In this document: piece by piece, positions 44,054-52,814 of the stretch
How positions within the stretch are numbered: the first letter of the stretch is position 1
Layout of the letters: each line of letters opens with the position of its first letter
Assembly: GCF_036347055.1 (NCBI RefSeq)
Contig: NZ_CP108882.1
Coordinates: forward strand, 6,994,001-7,058,000
Length of the DNA stretch: 64,000 nucleotides
From: Streptomyces sp. NBC_00820
Lineage (GTDB): Bacteria; Actinomycetota; Actinomycetes; Streptomycetales; Streptomycetaceae
Direction of reading: 5' to 3'
Notes under the pieces: generated by a model
Database searches by the model: none
Told to the model about the DNA's origin: nothing
The model's input: only the letters and a program-made list of their open reading frames with translations
Program-made: the position numbers and the translations under genes

Positions 44054-44983
44054 ATGGCGCGACGATGGCTCGTGACGGGGTGTTCTACGGGATTGGGGCG
44101 GGCGCTGGCGGCTGCCGCCGCCGAGGCCGGTGACCTGGTGGTCGCGACGGCCCGGCGGCCCGCCGTCCTGGAGGATCTGGCGGCGCGGTTCCCGGACCGG
44201 GTGACGACGACGGCCCTCGACGTGTGCGATCCCGGGCAGTGCGAAGCCGCCGTGGCTCATGCGGTCGACCGGTTCGGCGGGGTGGACGTGCTGGTGAACA
44301 ACGCCGGAGCAGGCCTGTTCGGAGCCGTGGAGGAGGTGACCGACGACGAACTGCGCGCCCAGTTGGAGATCCTCACGGTGGCTCCGTGGCGCCTTGTCCG
44401 GCTGGTGCTCCCGCTGATGCGCCGTCAGGGCCACGGCCACATCGTCAACGTGTCCTCCCTCGCCGGACGTACGGGGTTCCCGGGCCTCGGCGCGTACGTG
44501 GCGGGCAAGTACGCGCTGGAGGGCATGAGTCAGGTGCTTGCGGTGGAGGCCGAGCCGTTCGGGATCCGCGTGAGCGTGGTCGAGCCCGGCGGCTTCGCCA
44601 CCCGCTACGGCGCCGCCCTGGCCGAGGCCGCCACGCGCGTTGCCGCCTACGCGGAGATCACGCAGGACATGCGGGCGGGGCTGCGGGACATGGAGGACAA
44701 CCCCGCGCTCGGCCGGCCCGAGACGTTCGCCACCCACGTCCTGCGGCTGGTCGCGGCCGACTCGGTACCGGTGCGGGTGCCGATCGGCGCCGACGCCTTC
44801 GCCTTCCTGGAGGTGGTCGAGGAGGCCGCCCGCGACGAACTGGCGAACGCCCGCACCTTCGTCATGGGCCCCGCCGCGGCGGCGGCCGGCACGGCGGAGG
44901 CCGCCGCCATGACGGAGGCGGCCACCGTGACGGTGGCGCCCACCACGACGGAGGCGGCCACCGTGACCGCGCCGGTCATCTAG
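44054..44983 (+). CDS. Classical short-chain dehydrogenase/reductase
   Basis: A 309-residue SDR: cofactor motif TGCSTGLGRALA (residues 8-19), NNAG (about 85-88), catalytic Ser in VNVSSLAG and Tyr/Lys in YVAGKYALEG (YxxxK variant Y-V-A-G-K, about residue 152). Substrate unknown. The last ~35 residues are an Ala/Thr-rich low-complexity tail, and the stop codon TAG comes from the first bases of the adjacent MITE, so the original C-terminus was probably different. GGGGGA precedes the ATG. Confidence 0.85.
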   Translation: MARRWLVTGCSTGLGRALAAAAAEAGDLVVATARRPAVLEDLAARFPDRVTTTALDVCDPGQCEAAVAHAVDRFGGVDVLVNNAGAGLFGAVEEVTDDELRAQLEILTVAPWRLVRLVLPLMRRQGHGHIVNVSSLAGRTGFPGLGAYVAGKYALEGMSQVLAVEAEPFGIRVSVVEPGGFATRYGAALAEAATRVAAYAEITQDMRAGLRDMEDNPALGRPETFATHVLRLVAADSVPVRVPIGADAFAFLEVVEEAARDELANARTFVMGPAAAAAGTAEAAAMTEAATVTVAPTTTEAATVTAPVI

Positions 44984-45142
44984 GGGGTGTCGTTTGGGTC
45001 AGGTCGGATCAGGCCGCGGTGTCCGGTGCGGTGCCTCGCAAGGCGGAGGATCTGCCGCGTACTGGACGTACTCGGCTGATCCGACAACGCGGCGAGGTGC
45101 CGGGCGTCGCGGACCCGAGCTGATCCAAACGACACCCCCTAG
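44980..45142. mobile_element. 163-bp MITE with 18-bp perfect terminal inverted repeats
   Basis: The ends at 44980-44997 and 45125-45142 are exact reverse complements starting CTAGGGGGTGTCGTTTGG; weaker pairing continues inward (TCAG, TCGG, GGATC-type blocks), so the element folds as one hairpin. No coding capacity. The GGGGTGTCGTTTGG end is a recurring type in Streptomyces intergenic sequence. CTAG at both ends may be the target site. Confidence 0.85.
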
Positions 45143-45170
45143 GGGGCGGCGGCCGCCGCGCACGCCGTGT

Positions 45171-46679
45171 TCAGCGCAGCAAGTGCCGCAGGACCGCGCT
45201 GTGGGCGGCCCGTACGGCGCGGCGGGAGTCGTCGGTGTGGTCGGCGACGTCGAAGCCGTGGTGGCCGTCCGGGACGTCGATGGTCTCGATCCGGATGCCG
45301 GCGGTGCCGGCGGCGGCCAGGAACTCCGCCACGGTGGCCGCGATCGGCGCGTGTTCCAGGCCCGCCCGGGTGAGGACGACCGGCAGCTCGCCGGCGGTCC
45401 GGACCGCGTCGACGGGACGGAACCGCGCGTCCACGGTGTTCCAGCCGGGAAGCGGCGCCAGGACCGGATAGCTCGCGGCGACACAGCGAAGCCACGGCGG
45501 TGGCGCGGCGAGCCAGTCGGCGGCGAGCAGCCCGCCGCCGGAGAAGAACCACAGGGCGACACGGTCGGCGTCCACCCGGGGGTCGGCGCGGACGAGTGCG
45601 ACGGCGGCGGCGACGTCCTCGGCGGCCCGCGCGTAGGCGGTGAGGTCGTGCAGGCCGTGGTCGACGGTCACTCCCACCGCCCCCCGGCTCGCCGCGTACC
45701 TGGCGTGGCCCGTGTAGTGCGGCCAGTCCCGGGGAGTGGGGCGCGTCCCGGCGGGGACCGGACCGCCGTGGACGAACACGACGGCGGGCCTCGGCCCGTC
45801 CGCGTCCGGCAGGAACAGGTCGACCGCGCCCGTCCGTTCACGCGGACACTCCGGGGGCGCCAGCACGAACGGCTTCGCGGAGAAGGGCTGTTCGTCGCCG
45901 CTCACGGTGATCCGGTGTCCCTCGCCCGCTGCCGCGGCGAGCAGAACGGCCGCCAGTCGGTCCGGTACGGAGAGCATCGGCCAGTGTCCGGTGGGGAGTT
46001 CGAAGAAGGTGACCCGGGGGTCGGCCAGCGCCCGGAAACGCGGCGGACCGGACCGTACGAGGGCCTCGGCCATGGCGATGGTCATCCCGGACGCGGTGCA
46101 GAACACCCCGGTGGTCGCCGCCGCGCCCGCCGCCCCGGTCAGCCGCAGCGGCTGGACGAGGGTGCCGGACGGCTGCGGCGCGGCGTTCCGGTCCAGCAGA
46201 TCCAGAGCCCGCGCCGACAGCCCGGCGGTGCTGCCCCAGCGCTCCCACTCGCCGGACTTCGGCGCGGGAACCCGCCCGCCGTATTCGGCCGGGCCGTCCG
46301 GACGCAGCATCCGTTCACGGACCTCCTGGTCCGGGACGAGCGCCAGGGCGGCGTCACCGTCCTGCGGCACACCGGCGTCGAGATGGACGATCCGGCCGAT
46401 CCGCTCCGGGCGGCGGTCGGCCGCGCCCAGCACGGGGTGGATGGCGTAGTCGTGGCCGACCAGCACCAGATCCGGTGCGTCGAGGTGGTCGATCAGCTGC
46501 ACCACGTCCTCGATGTGCGTCTCCAGATCGGTGTCCGGCCCCGCCAGATGGCGCCGCTCCCCGAGCCCCGTGAGGGTCAGCGGACAGGCCTGGGCCCCTG
46601 CCTCGCGCAGCCGTCCGGCGGTCTCCCGCCAGACCCAGCCACCAGTGAAGGGGCCAGAAACCAGTACGAACGTCGTCAT
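45171..46679 (-). CDS. Fused double alpha/beta-hydrolase protein
   Basis: A 502-residue protein built from two alpha/beta-hydrolase folds. The first (residues 1-~255) resembles HNL/esterase-like hydrolases (FVLVSGPFTGGWVW; TGLGERRHL) but has VGHDYAIHP where a GxSxG nucleophile elbow is expected, so Asp replaces Ser, as in dehalogenase/epoxide hydrolase-type enzymes, or the domain is altered. The second (residues ~270-502) resembles dienelactone-hydrolase/peptidase-like enzymes with HGGPVPAG and the elbow FFSGGG; the acid/His (DGHHGFD) is near the end. It could hydrolyse two linked esters or be bifunctional; substrates unknown. It is divergent from the MerR gene. Confidence 0.78.
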   Translation of the reverse strand: MTTFVLVSGPFTGGWVWRETAGRLREAGAQACPLTLTGLGERRHLAGPDTDLETHIEDVVQLIDHLDAPDLVLVGHDYAIHPVLGAADRRPERIGRIVHLDAGVPQDGDAALALVPDQEVRERMLRPDGPAEYGGRVPAPKSGEWERWGSTAGLSARALDLLDRNAAPQPSGTLVQPLRLTGAAGAAATTGVFCTASGMTIAMAEALVRSGPPRFRALADPRVTFFELPTGHWPMLSVPDRLAAVLLAAAAGEGHRITVSGDEQPFSAKPFVLAPPECPRERTGAVDLFLPDADGPRPAVVFVHGGPVPAGTRPTPRDWPHYTGHARYAASRGAVGVTVDHGLHDLTAYARAAEDVAAAVALVRADPRVDADRVALWFFSGGGLLAADWLAAPPPWLRCVAASYPVLAPLPGWNTVDARFRPVDAVRTAGELPVVLTRAGLEHAPIAATVAEFLAAAGTAGIRIETIDVPDGHHGFDVADHTDDSRRAVRAAHSAVLRHLLR

Positions 46680-46751
46680 GTTCGCCTCCTCGCGTGGATC
46701 GGGTCCGCGCGGCCGGTCCTAATGGTGGTCCGCGCTCGCGGGTACGGTAGG

Positions 46752-46771
46752 AACTCCCCCTGAGGGAGGTT
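46752..46771. promoter_or_regulatory. Imperfect dyad, probable MerR operator
   Basis: AACTCCCC-CTGA-GGGAGGTT is an imperfect 8-bp dyad (6 of 8 pairs) in the divergent hydrolase-MerR gap, 7 bp before the MerR ATG. It sits where MerR regulators bind between -35 and -10. Confidence 0.55.
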
Positions 46772-46777
46772 CAAGTC

Positions 46778-47713
46778 ATGTCCCCTGAGGGGCTGTTGAC
46801 CATCGGCGAGCTGGCCGAACGCGCGGGCGTCACCGTGAAGACCGTCCGCTTCTACTCCGACCGCGGACTGCTGCCCGCGACCACCCGCAGTTCCGGCGGC
46901 CACCGGCGGTACGGGCCCGAGGCGTTGGACAGGCTGCGGCTGATTCGTTCGCTCCGCGCCCTCGACCTGCCCGTGCCGGAGGTGGGCCGGGTACTCGACC
47001 AGGGCGACGGGCTGACGGGGGCCCTGGAGGACGCCGTCGACGGCCAGTTGCGCGCGCTTGGCTCCCAACTGACCGCTCTGCGCTGGCGTGAGGCCGCCCT
47101 GCGGCTGATCCGGGACTGCCCCGCCGAGGACCGCGCCGACCGGCTCCGGCTGGTCGGCGCGGTGTCCACCCCGCCCAGTACGGCGGCACTGGCGCGCTTC
47201 TGGCGCGGGGCGCTCCCCGTCCGGCTGTCGCCCCGGCTCGTCTCCTCGATTCTGGACTACGCGGTCCCGCGGCCGCCGGCCGATCCGACGCCGGCCCAGG
47301 TGCTGACCTTCGCCCGGCTGCACGCCATCGCCACCGCGCCCTGCCCGGCCGGCGACCCCCGCCGGGCGGCGGGCAACCGGACCGACGTCGTCCGCCACCC
47401 CGACGTGCTGTACGACGGCCTCTTCGACGCGTACACCCTGGCCGCCGCCGGCCTGAAGGCCGACCGGACACCGGAGCGGGGACAGGCGCTCGACTGCTTC
47501 GTCGCGGCCCACGCGGACGCGCGCGGCCTGCCGGACAGTCCCGGCTTCCGCCGCAGGCTCAGCGGCATGCTGGCACGGGGTACCGATCCGCTGATCGACC
47601 GCTACTGGGAGCTGACCGGTGAGCTGACCTCCTCACCGGAACCTACCCTCGGAGCCGTGCACGCGTGGCTGCGGTCCGCACTGCACACCGATGTCACCAC
47701 GAGGGCGGGCTGA
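46778..47713 (+). CDS. MerR-family transcriptional regulator
   Basis: A 311-residue regulator. The N-terminal winged helix LLTIGELAERAGVTVKTVRFYSDRGLLP (residues 6-33) and the HRRYGPEALDRLRLIRSLRALDLP arm are typical. The C-terminal ~200 residues are a helical effector domain of unknown ligand, longer than in metal-sensing MerRs. The GAGGGAGG dyad also acts near its ribosome site. It probably controls the divergent double hydrolase gene. Confidence 0.88.
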   Translation: MSPEGLLTIGELAERAGVTVKTVRFYSDRGLLPATTRSSGGHRRYGPEALDRLRLIRSLRALDLPVPEVGRVLDQGDGLTGALEDAVDGQLRALGSQLTALRWREAALRLIRDCPAEDRADRLRLVGAVSTPPSTAALARFWRGALPVRLSPRLVSSILDYAVPRPPADPTPAQVLTFARLHAIATAPCPAGDPRRAAGNRTDVVRHPDVLYDGLFDAYTLAAAGLKADRTPERGQALDCFVAAHADARGLPDSPGFRRRLSGMLARGTDPLIDRYWELTGELTSSPEPTLGAVHAWLRSALHTDVTTRAG

Positions 47714-47876
47714 CGAGGGCGGGCCGACGGGGGTACGGCGGTCGACCGAGGCGGCGGTCGCGGCGGTCGGCCGGGTGCGGCGGCGGACCGGCCTCGGCGC
47801 CCGCCCGGGCGCGGTGACGGGCTCCGGGGCGATGCCCGGCCACCAGCCCCACGGTTGCCGCTCGCCGCTCGCCGCT

Positions 47877-47895
47877 CGTCGGCCTTCGGCCGACG
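47877..47895. terminator. Hairpin between convergent MerR and VOC genes
   Basis: Perfect 8-bp arms CGTCGGCC/GGCCGACG with a TTC loop, in the 262-bp gap between convergent genes; it can stop transcription from both sides. Confidence 0.7.
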
Positions 47896-47975
47896 GCCCA
47901 AGCAGGGCGCCCACGGTCCAAGCGGACGCCCAAGGCCCGCGCGGGTCACCCCACGGACCGGTCAGGTCACCCGTG

Positions 47976-48752
47976 TCAGGACTGGTGCGGATTCGGCTTC
48001 AGCACCGCGAAGATCGCACCGCCCGGGTCCGCCAGCCACGCCACGCGGCCGCCGTCGGGCACGTCGGTGGCCGGGAGCAGTACCGTGCCCCCCTCGCTCC
48101 GTGCCGTCGTCACGGCGGCGTTCACGTCCATGACGGCGAAATAGGGGACCCAGCGCGCCTCGTGGCGGGGGTCCTGGAGCGCGGCCACGCCTCCGAAGGA
48201 GGTGTCCTGTTTCTCGTCCTCGGTCCGGGAGCTGAGCACCTCGTAGGTCATGTCGGTGTCCTTCATCTCCTCGGAGCGCCAGCCGAACAGCCCCTCGTAG
48301 AAGCGGATCGCCGCGACCGGGTCGGCGACGTACAGCTCGATCCAGACCAGCGCGTCGTTGTCGGAGACCCTCTCCAGGCCCGCCGCGGACTGCAGGACGG
48401 CGAAGTGGGCGCCCTGCGGATCGGTGCACTGGGCCATCCGGCCCTCACCCACGTTCTGCGGCCCGCAGCGCACACGGCCGCCGCCGGCGGTCACCTCACG
48501 GACGGTGGCCTCGATGTCGTCGGTACGGAAATACGTCATCCACGCCGGCCGGGCCCCTTCCTCGGTGAGCGGTCCGAGGCCGGCTGCCGTCCTGCCGTCC
48601 TTGCGGAAGAAGCCGTAACCGCCCGCCTCCGGGCCCGCGGACACGAACTCCCAGCCGAAGACGGCGCCGTAGAAGGCGACGGCCGCCGCGGTGTCCGGAC
48701 TGCCGAGATCGATCCAGAAGGGTGATCCGGTGGGGAAGTCGGTGCCGAGCAT
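47976..48752 (-). CDS. Double VOC-domain protein (27 kDa antigen/hydroxylase-like)
   Basis: A 258-residue protein with two VOC repeats: FWIDLGSPDTAAAVAFYGAVFGW and VWIELYVADPVAAIRFYEGLFGW mark their starts (residues ~12 and ~137). This is the layout of the mycobacterial CFP30B-type proteins and related putative hydroxylases. No reaction is known. It reads away from the MBL gene and ends at the shared hairpin. Confidence 0.85.
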   Translation of the reverse strand: MLGTDFPTGSPFWIDLGSPDTAAAVAFYGAVFGWEFVSAGPEAGGYGFFRKDGRTAAGLGPLTEEGARPAWMTYFRTDDIEATVREVTAGGGRVRCGPQNVGEGRMAQCTDPQGAHFAVLQSAAGLERVSDNDALVWIELYVADPVAAIRFYEGLFGWRSEEMKDTDMTYEVLSSRTEDEKQDTSFGGVAALQDPRHEARWVPYFAVMDVNAAVTTARSEGGTVLLPATDVPDGGRVAWLADPGGAIFAVLKPNPHQS

Positions 48753-48919
48753 GGGGGGTGCCTCCTGCGAGTCCGGTACACGGACCCGTCACTATGCCGA
48801 CCACCGGGGCCGCCGCTCGGCACACCGCCCCGCCCGGCCCGCCCCTTTCACCCTGGGTGGGTACGGCATCCGCGCCTCAGGGGGATGTACGTCGCCTCAG
48901 GAGGATGTGCGTTCGCCCG

Positions 48920-49804
48920 TCAGGATTGCGGGCACAGGACGAAGTCGTCGTACGCCCGCCGGGTGAGGTCGTCGCCCAGCTCGGTGAGTGCCGCGCGGAT
49001 ACGGCGCAGATGGTCCGGGGTGAGCTGGAGCGGGGGCTCGTCGGGCTGGTAGGTGGTGCGGACCGGGTAGTCGACGCCCGGCTCCGTCGTCATCTCGATG
49101 TGGCAGCCGAGCACATGGGTGACCGGGCGCCGGCCGGCGAACTCGATCAGGCGGTCGATGCTGCGGGTGAAGGCCGGGACGTCCTGGATGTAGAGGCGGC
49201 CCGGATAGACGCTGTCGCCGGTGAGCAGGAAGCCCGTGGCGGGGTCGTAGTAGGTGACGGCCGCCTCGTGGTGGCCCGGGGTCGCCAGACACTCCAGCAC
49301 CCGGCCGCCCAGGTCGACGCGGGCGACGGCGTCCGGGTCCGTGTCGAAGCCGAAGTACGGCCACGCCGTGCCGAGGTCGGCCCCCACCACCGTGGTGTCC
49401 GGCCGCCCCGTGAACTGGCCGTCGCCCGCCACATGGTCGCCGTGCCCGTGTGTGTGCAGCACGAGCAGCTCGTAGCCGTCCCGGGGGTGCCGGGCGAGCC
49501 GGGCGGCGATCAGCTCGTCGACCACGCGGCGCAGCGGGAAGAACTCGGCGGACTCCGTGGCGCCGGTGTCGATCAGCACCGCACGGTCCTCGCCGCACAG
49601 CAGGAACAGGAACGGCGCCTCGTAGTGCACCGCCATGTTCTGCCGCAGGACGTACGTGTCCTCGTCGTGGGCGTGGACCTGGATGTCCGGATCGGTGTTG
49701 TGCTTGGCCGACGGTGAGCCGTGGATCCAGGAGACGTCCAGCGGGCGCCCGCGGGGAGTCCCGTCCGCGCCAGGGGAGTCGGTCAGGTCGGCGCCGGCGT
49801 CCAC
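48920..49804 (-). CDS. Metallo-beta-lactamase fold hydrolase
   Basis: A 294-residue MBL-fold protein. The metal site motif HTHGHGDH (about residue 117) supplies the HxHxDH ligands, with further His at TPGHHEAAVTYY and Asp in LLTGDSVYPGRLY. Lack of an export signal makes a cytosolic esterase/thioesterase or glyoxalase II-like role more likely than beta-lactam resistance. The GTG start gives an acidic lead-in; CATHS neighbours show no operon partner. Confidence 0.85.
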   Translation of the reverse strand: MDAGADLTDSPGADGTPRGRPLDVSWIHGSPSAKHNTDPDIQVHAHDEDTYVLRQNMAVHYEAPFLFLLCGEDRAVLIDTGATESAEFFPLRRVVDELIAARLARHPRDGYELLVLHTHGHGDHVAGDGQFTGRPDTTVVGADLGTAWPYFGFDTDPDAVARVDLGGRVLECLATPGHHEAAVTYYDPATGFLLTGDSVYPGRLYIQDVPAFTRSIDRLIEFAGRRPVTHVLGCHIEMTTEPGVDYPVRTTYQPDEPPLQLTPDHLRRIRAALTELGDDLTRRAYDDFVLCPQS

Positions 49805-49900
49805 GGCAACTCCTCGTCTCGCGGCCGGGGAAGCCGTACCCCAGCCCCCCGCCGGGACGCTACCACGCTGGTCAGCGGCCCTGCCCGGCAGCCGGGACGG

Positions 49901-50707
49901 TCAGTCGAACATGCCCGGGTCCGCGGGCGGAGTCTTGCCGGCGAGGACGTCCTTCAGCCGCTTCGCGCCCTGCTGGACCGCCGTCTTCGTACTGTCGTGG
50001 TCGACCTCGGAGGGCCCGCCGTTGGTGACGGTGATGCCCGAACCGCCGACCCGGACGACCGCCATGTCCAGGGCGAGCGTGACGGGCTCGCCGCCGGCGT
50101 TGCCCTGCACGGTCATGGTCAGACCCTGCCGGGCATCTCCCGCCTTCGGCAGCGACATGCTCACGACGTCCACCGTCCGCTGTTCACCGTCGGCGCCGTC
50201 GACGGTGAACCGGTCGCACTTCGCCGTGGCGTTCTCGACCCAGTCCAGGGACTTGTCCAGCGCCTTCTCGCCGTACTCGCCCACCTGGTACAGCAGCCTG
50301 GAGTCGCCCTCCGTGAAGCCGGTGAGCGCCGACGCGCCGGACGGGCGGCCCAGCACGGTCTCGTCGTACACGCTGTCGAGCAGCTTCTGGCAGTCCGCCG
50401 CGTCGGCCTTGCCGGTCAGGAACGCGGCGACGTCGACCTTGCCGGTCAGCAGCTTGTCGCGCCAGCTCGCCGCGTCGTCCACCTGCGTCCAGGCGTCCTC
50501 GATGTCCGCCTCGGTGATCAGCGCGGCCTTGGCGCCGTCCTTGGTCAGGCTGGGCGACGGCGACGGCGACGAGGCCGCCGCGGGCCGCTCCACCGCGGGC
50601 GTGGCCCGCGTGGACTCGTCGTCGCCCGCGCAGGCCGCGGTGACCAGCAGAGCCCCCGTCGCGAGGGCCGAGGCGAGAACACGTGCGGTTCGGGGCGGGC
50701 GGTTCAT
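49901..50707 (-). CDS. Secreted lipoprotein of unknown function
   Basis: A 268-residue protein with a basic N-terminus, hydrophobic stretch and lipobox LLVTAACAG (Cys near residue 26), followed by a Ser/Pro-rich linker and a globular domain (EADIEDAWTQVDDAASWRDKL; CQKLLD; AKCDRF). It resembles the lipoprotein families common in Streptomyces without assigned role. Possible disulfide pairs exist. It is divergent from the leader-peptide region. Confidence 0.75.
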   Translation of the reverse strand: MNRPPRTARVLASALATGALLVTAACAGDDESTRATPAVERPAAASSPSPSPSLTKDGAKAALITEADIEDAWTQVDDAASWRDKLLTGKVDVAAFLTGKADAADCQKLLDSVYDETVLGRPSGASALTGFTEGDSRLLYQVGEYGEKALDKSLDWVENATAKCDRFTVDGADGEQRTVDVVSMSLPKAGDARQGLTMTVQGNAGGEPVTLALDMAVVRVGGSGITVTNGGPSEVDHDSTKTAVQQGAKRLKDVLAGKTPPADPGMFD

Positions 50708-50942
50708 CGCGGCGGCCTCCTCGGAGCGCGGTACGTGCCTCCACGTCACCATCCGCCCCGACGCGCGACCAGCCACGCCGGTCCGTTCGGGTGAACACCC
50801 GTGTGGCACGCACCTGATGGCACGCACCTGGTGGCGGCCGGGGCGCCCGCGGGCGGGTTCCAGGCGTGGACACCCTCTTGACGCGGTACGGCGCCGGATC
50901 GACACTCCAGGGAGGGAACCCTAGTGAACAGGTAGGGAAACG

Positions 50943-51068
50943 ATGCCGCGCCTGAAGACGGTCACCGGTCCAGCGGGCCGCACGCCGTTGCGCGCCCCCC
51001 TGCTCACCTCCCGCCTGCACATCGACCTGCTGCGCGTCTGCAGCGCCATCGGCGTCTCCGCCGGCTGA
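50943..51068 (+). CDS. Putative leader peptide (HIDL-RV type), attenuation
   Basis: A 41-residue open frame, too short for most gene callers, upstream of the reductase gene. Its C-terminal half reads TSRLHIDLLRVCSAIGVSAG, the R-x-HID-x-x-RV-x-x-A pattern of Streptomyces leader peptides placed before sulfur-assimilation genes. GGTAGGG precedes the ATG. Cys/Ser-dependent ribosome stalling is the suggested mechanism in such leaders. The GCGCGCACGTCCG/CACGTCCGCGCGC-rich stretch downstream (51157-51199) could form the alternative hairpin. Confidence 0.7.
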   Translation: MPRLKTVTGPAGRTPLRAPLLTSRLHIDLLRVCSAIGVSAG

Positions 51069-51216
51069 ACCGGGCCCCTGCGGCCCCGCCCCCGGCGGCA
51101 CCGCTCTCCACCCGCCGACGCCGCCTTCCGCTCGCCGACACCGCATTCCACCCGCCACCCGCCGCGCGCACGTCCGCATGCCGGCACGTCCGCGCGCTCT
51201 CGCCCCGGGGAGACGC

Positions 51217-52140
51217 ATGTCTGTCGCACCGCCCGCCGCCGTCCCGTCCGTCCCCAGCGCCGCCGCCTTCCGGGGCCGGATCGGCCGGGATCCGCGCGGC
51301 GGCCACTACGCCGTCCCGCACCGCTACCGGCTCCATCTGTCGACCGCGTGTCCCGACGGCCTGCGCCTCGCCATCGGCCACAGCCTCCTGCGCCTCGACG
51401 ACAGCTGTCCGGTCACCTTCCTGCCCGCCGTCCCGGACCGTCCCGACAGCGGCTACGCCGCACTGCGCCCGCTGTACGAGGCCGGAGCTCACCACTACAC
51501 CGGACCCGCCTCGGCGCCCGTGCTCAGCGACGACTGGTCCGGACGCATCGTCAGCACCCACACCCCCGACATCCTGCGCGACCTCGACCGCTTCGCCCCG
51601 GACGGCCGCGCCCACCTTTACCCCCGTGGCTGGGAGTCCACCATCGATGCCGTCGAACGGCTCTGCGCCGAGGGCATCGAGGAGGCCGCCCAGCGCGCGG
51701 GACGCGCCGGAGCGCATCCTGGCGAACGGGCCGCCGCGCTCGACGTGCTGCTCGACACCCTCGGCCGGCTGGAGCGGTCGCTGGCGGGGGAGGAGTACCT
51801 GGTCGACGGCCGGCCCACCGCCGCCGACGTCGAACTGTGGGTCTCCCTGGTGCAGCTCGACACCGTGCACCGCTACCACCTCGACGCCTCCGCCGTCCAT
51901 CGCGTCGCCGGCCATCCCGCGCTGTGGTCGTACGCCCGGCGCCTGGCCGCCCACCCCGCCTTCGGTACGCATCTCGACCTGGACGGCATCGCCCGGCGTC
52001 ACCACGGCCACTGCCAGGGCCTCGAAGCTGCCGGAGCCGCCGTGCAGATCCTGGACTGGGCCGGACACGCGGCGGAGATCCCCGGCCCCGCGCGCAGGCG
52101 GGAGCCGTCCTCGCGCGTCCGTTTCCCGCACGGCAGCTGA
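51217..52140 (+). CDS. Glutathionyl-hydroquinone reductase-like protein
   Basis: A 307-residue protein with a thioredoxin-like N-terminal domain (RYRLHLSTACPDGLRLAI), where the Cys position matches the catalytic Cys of GS-HQR/ECM4-type enzymes, then a helical C-terminal domain (YLVDGRPTAADVELWVSLVQLD). Actinomycetes lack glutathione, so the cofactor is probably mycothiol or another thiol. The ATG at 51217 follows GGGGAGA; a longer frame from 51178 lacks a ribosome site. It is preceded by a leader peptide, suggesting control by sulfur supply. Confidence 0.78.
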   Translation: MSVAPPAAVPSVPSAAAFRGRIGRDPRGGHYAVPHRYRLHLSTACPDGLRLAIGHSLLRLDDSCPVTFLPAVPDRPDSGYAALRPLYEAGAHHYTGPASAPVLSDDWSGRIVSTHTPDILRDLDRFAPDGRAHLYPRGWESTIDAVERLCAEGIEEAAQRAGRAGAHPGERAAALDVLLDTLGRLERSLAGEEYLVDGRPTAADVELWVSLVQLDTVHRYHLDASAVHRVAGHPALWSYARRLAAHPAFGTHLDLDGIARRHHGHCQGLEAAGAAVQILDWAGHAAEIPGPARRREPSSRVRFPHGS

Positions 52141-52507
52141 CGCTCCGGCGCGGCCGCCGGCCTTCCGGCGGCCCGCCTTCCGGCGGCCGGCCGCCGCACA
52201 GGAATCCGGTCACCGCACGGAATCGGGTCACCCGCACCGGAATCCGGTCACCCGGCCCGGGAGCACGCTGCGGGACCGGGACCGGGACCGGGAACGGGAA
52301 CGGGAACGGACCACGGGCCCGGGAAGAGACGAACTGCGGGCCCGGGAAGAGACGAACGGACCGCGGGGCAGGGAGCATTCGCCTCAGCCGGGAATACCCG
52401 CCGCGACCGGGAACACCCGGCGGGGCCCGGACGTTGGGACAGACGACGAGACGCGCGAGGCGCCGCTCACGCGGCCCGCATCGCGCCGGCGGAAGGGGGT
52501 GACGGAC
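52141..52507. other. Repeat-rich gap between reductase and LLM genes
   Basis: It begins with a hairpin-capable GGCCGCCGG/CCGGCGGCC stretch (52153-52175) that can end the reductase transcript. It continues with short direct repeats: GGAATCCGGTCACC-type (52200-52255), GGGACC/GGGAAC hexamers (52273-52308) and a GGGCCCGGGAAGAGACGAAC unit twice (52317-52355). The promoter of the leader peptide/LLM operon must lie after these. No gene. Confidence 0.55.
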
Positions 52508-52630
52508 ATGACGCAGGACCTCGCGCACGCGCCGTGCCCCCGCCTGCTGAAGACCGCCCGCTCCGTCGTGCTGCACTCCCGGCCCCACATAGATCTCCAG
52601 CGCGTGGCCGGCGCGCTCTGTCGCCTCTGA
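52508..52630 (+). CDS. Second putative leader peptide (HIDL-RV type)
   Basis: A 40-residue frame ending LHSRPHIDLQRVAGALCRL. It shares SR-x-HIDL-x-RV-x-x-A with the leader at 50943, but the two are otherwise different. GAAGGGGGTGACGGAC lies before the ATG. It precedes two LLM monooxygenase genes by 184 bp, in which GC-rich self-complementary segments (for example CCCCGCCG...CGCGGGG near 52770) could form the attenuator. Confidence 0.72.
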   Translation: MTQDLAHAPCPRLLKTARSVVLHSRPHIDLQRVAGALCRL

Positions 52631-52814
52631 CCGGTCATCCCGGCCCGCCCCGGGCCGCGGATCCACTCGCCCCGCAGCGCCCGTTCCGCCCAGCGGCAGC
52701 CCCGCCGTGCCCGGACACCGTCCGCGCCCGGCGCCGCTGTGCCCGCCACCGCCGTGCCCCGCCGTCCGCGCGGGGCGACGCGCCCTCGTCCGGACATCCA
52801 GGAAGGCGTCACCC

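Noticed and set aside
44980..45142. Ordinary rho-independent terminator for the convergent SDR and hydrolase genes
   Set aside because: The perfect 18-bp ends enclose 127 bp and resemble a recurring mobile end; a simple terminator would be short. It may still act as one.
48920..49804. Beta-lactam resistance enzyme
   Set aside because: The MBL fold is present, but there is no export signal and no further class B lactamase signature; a general hydrolase is more likely.
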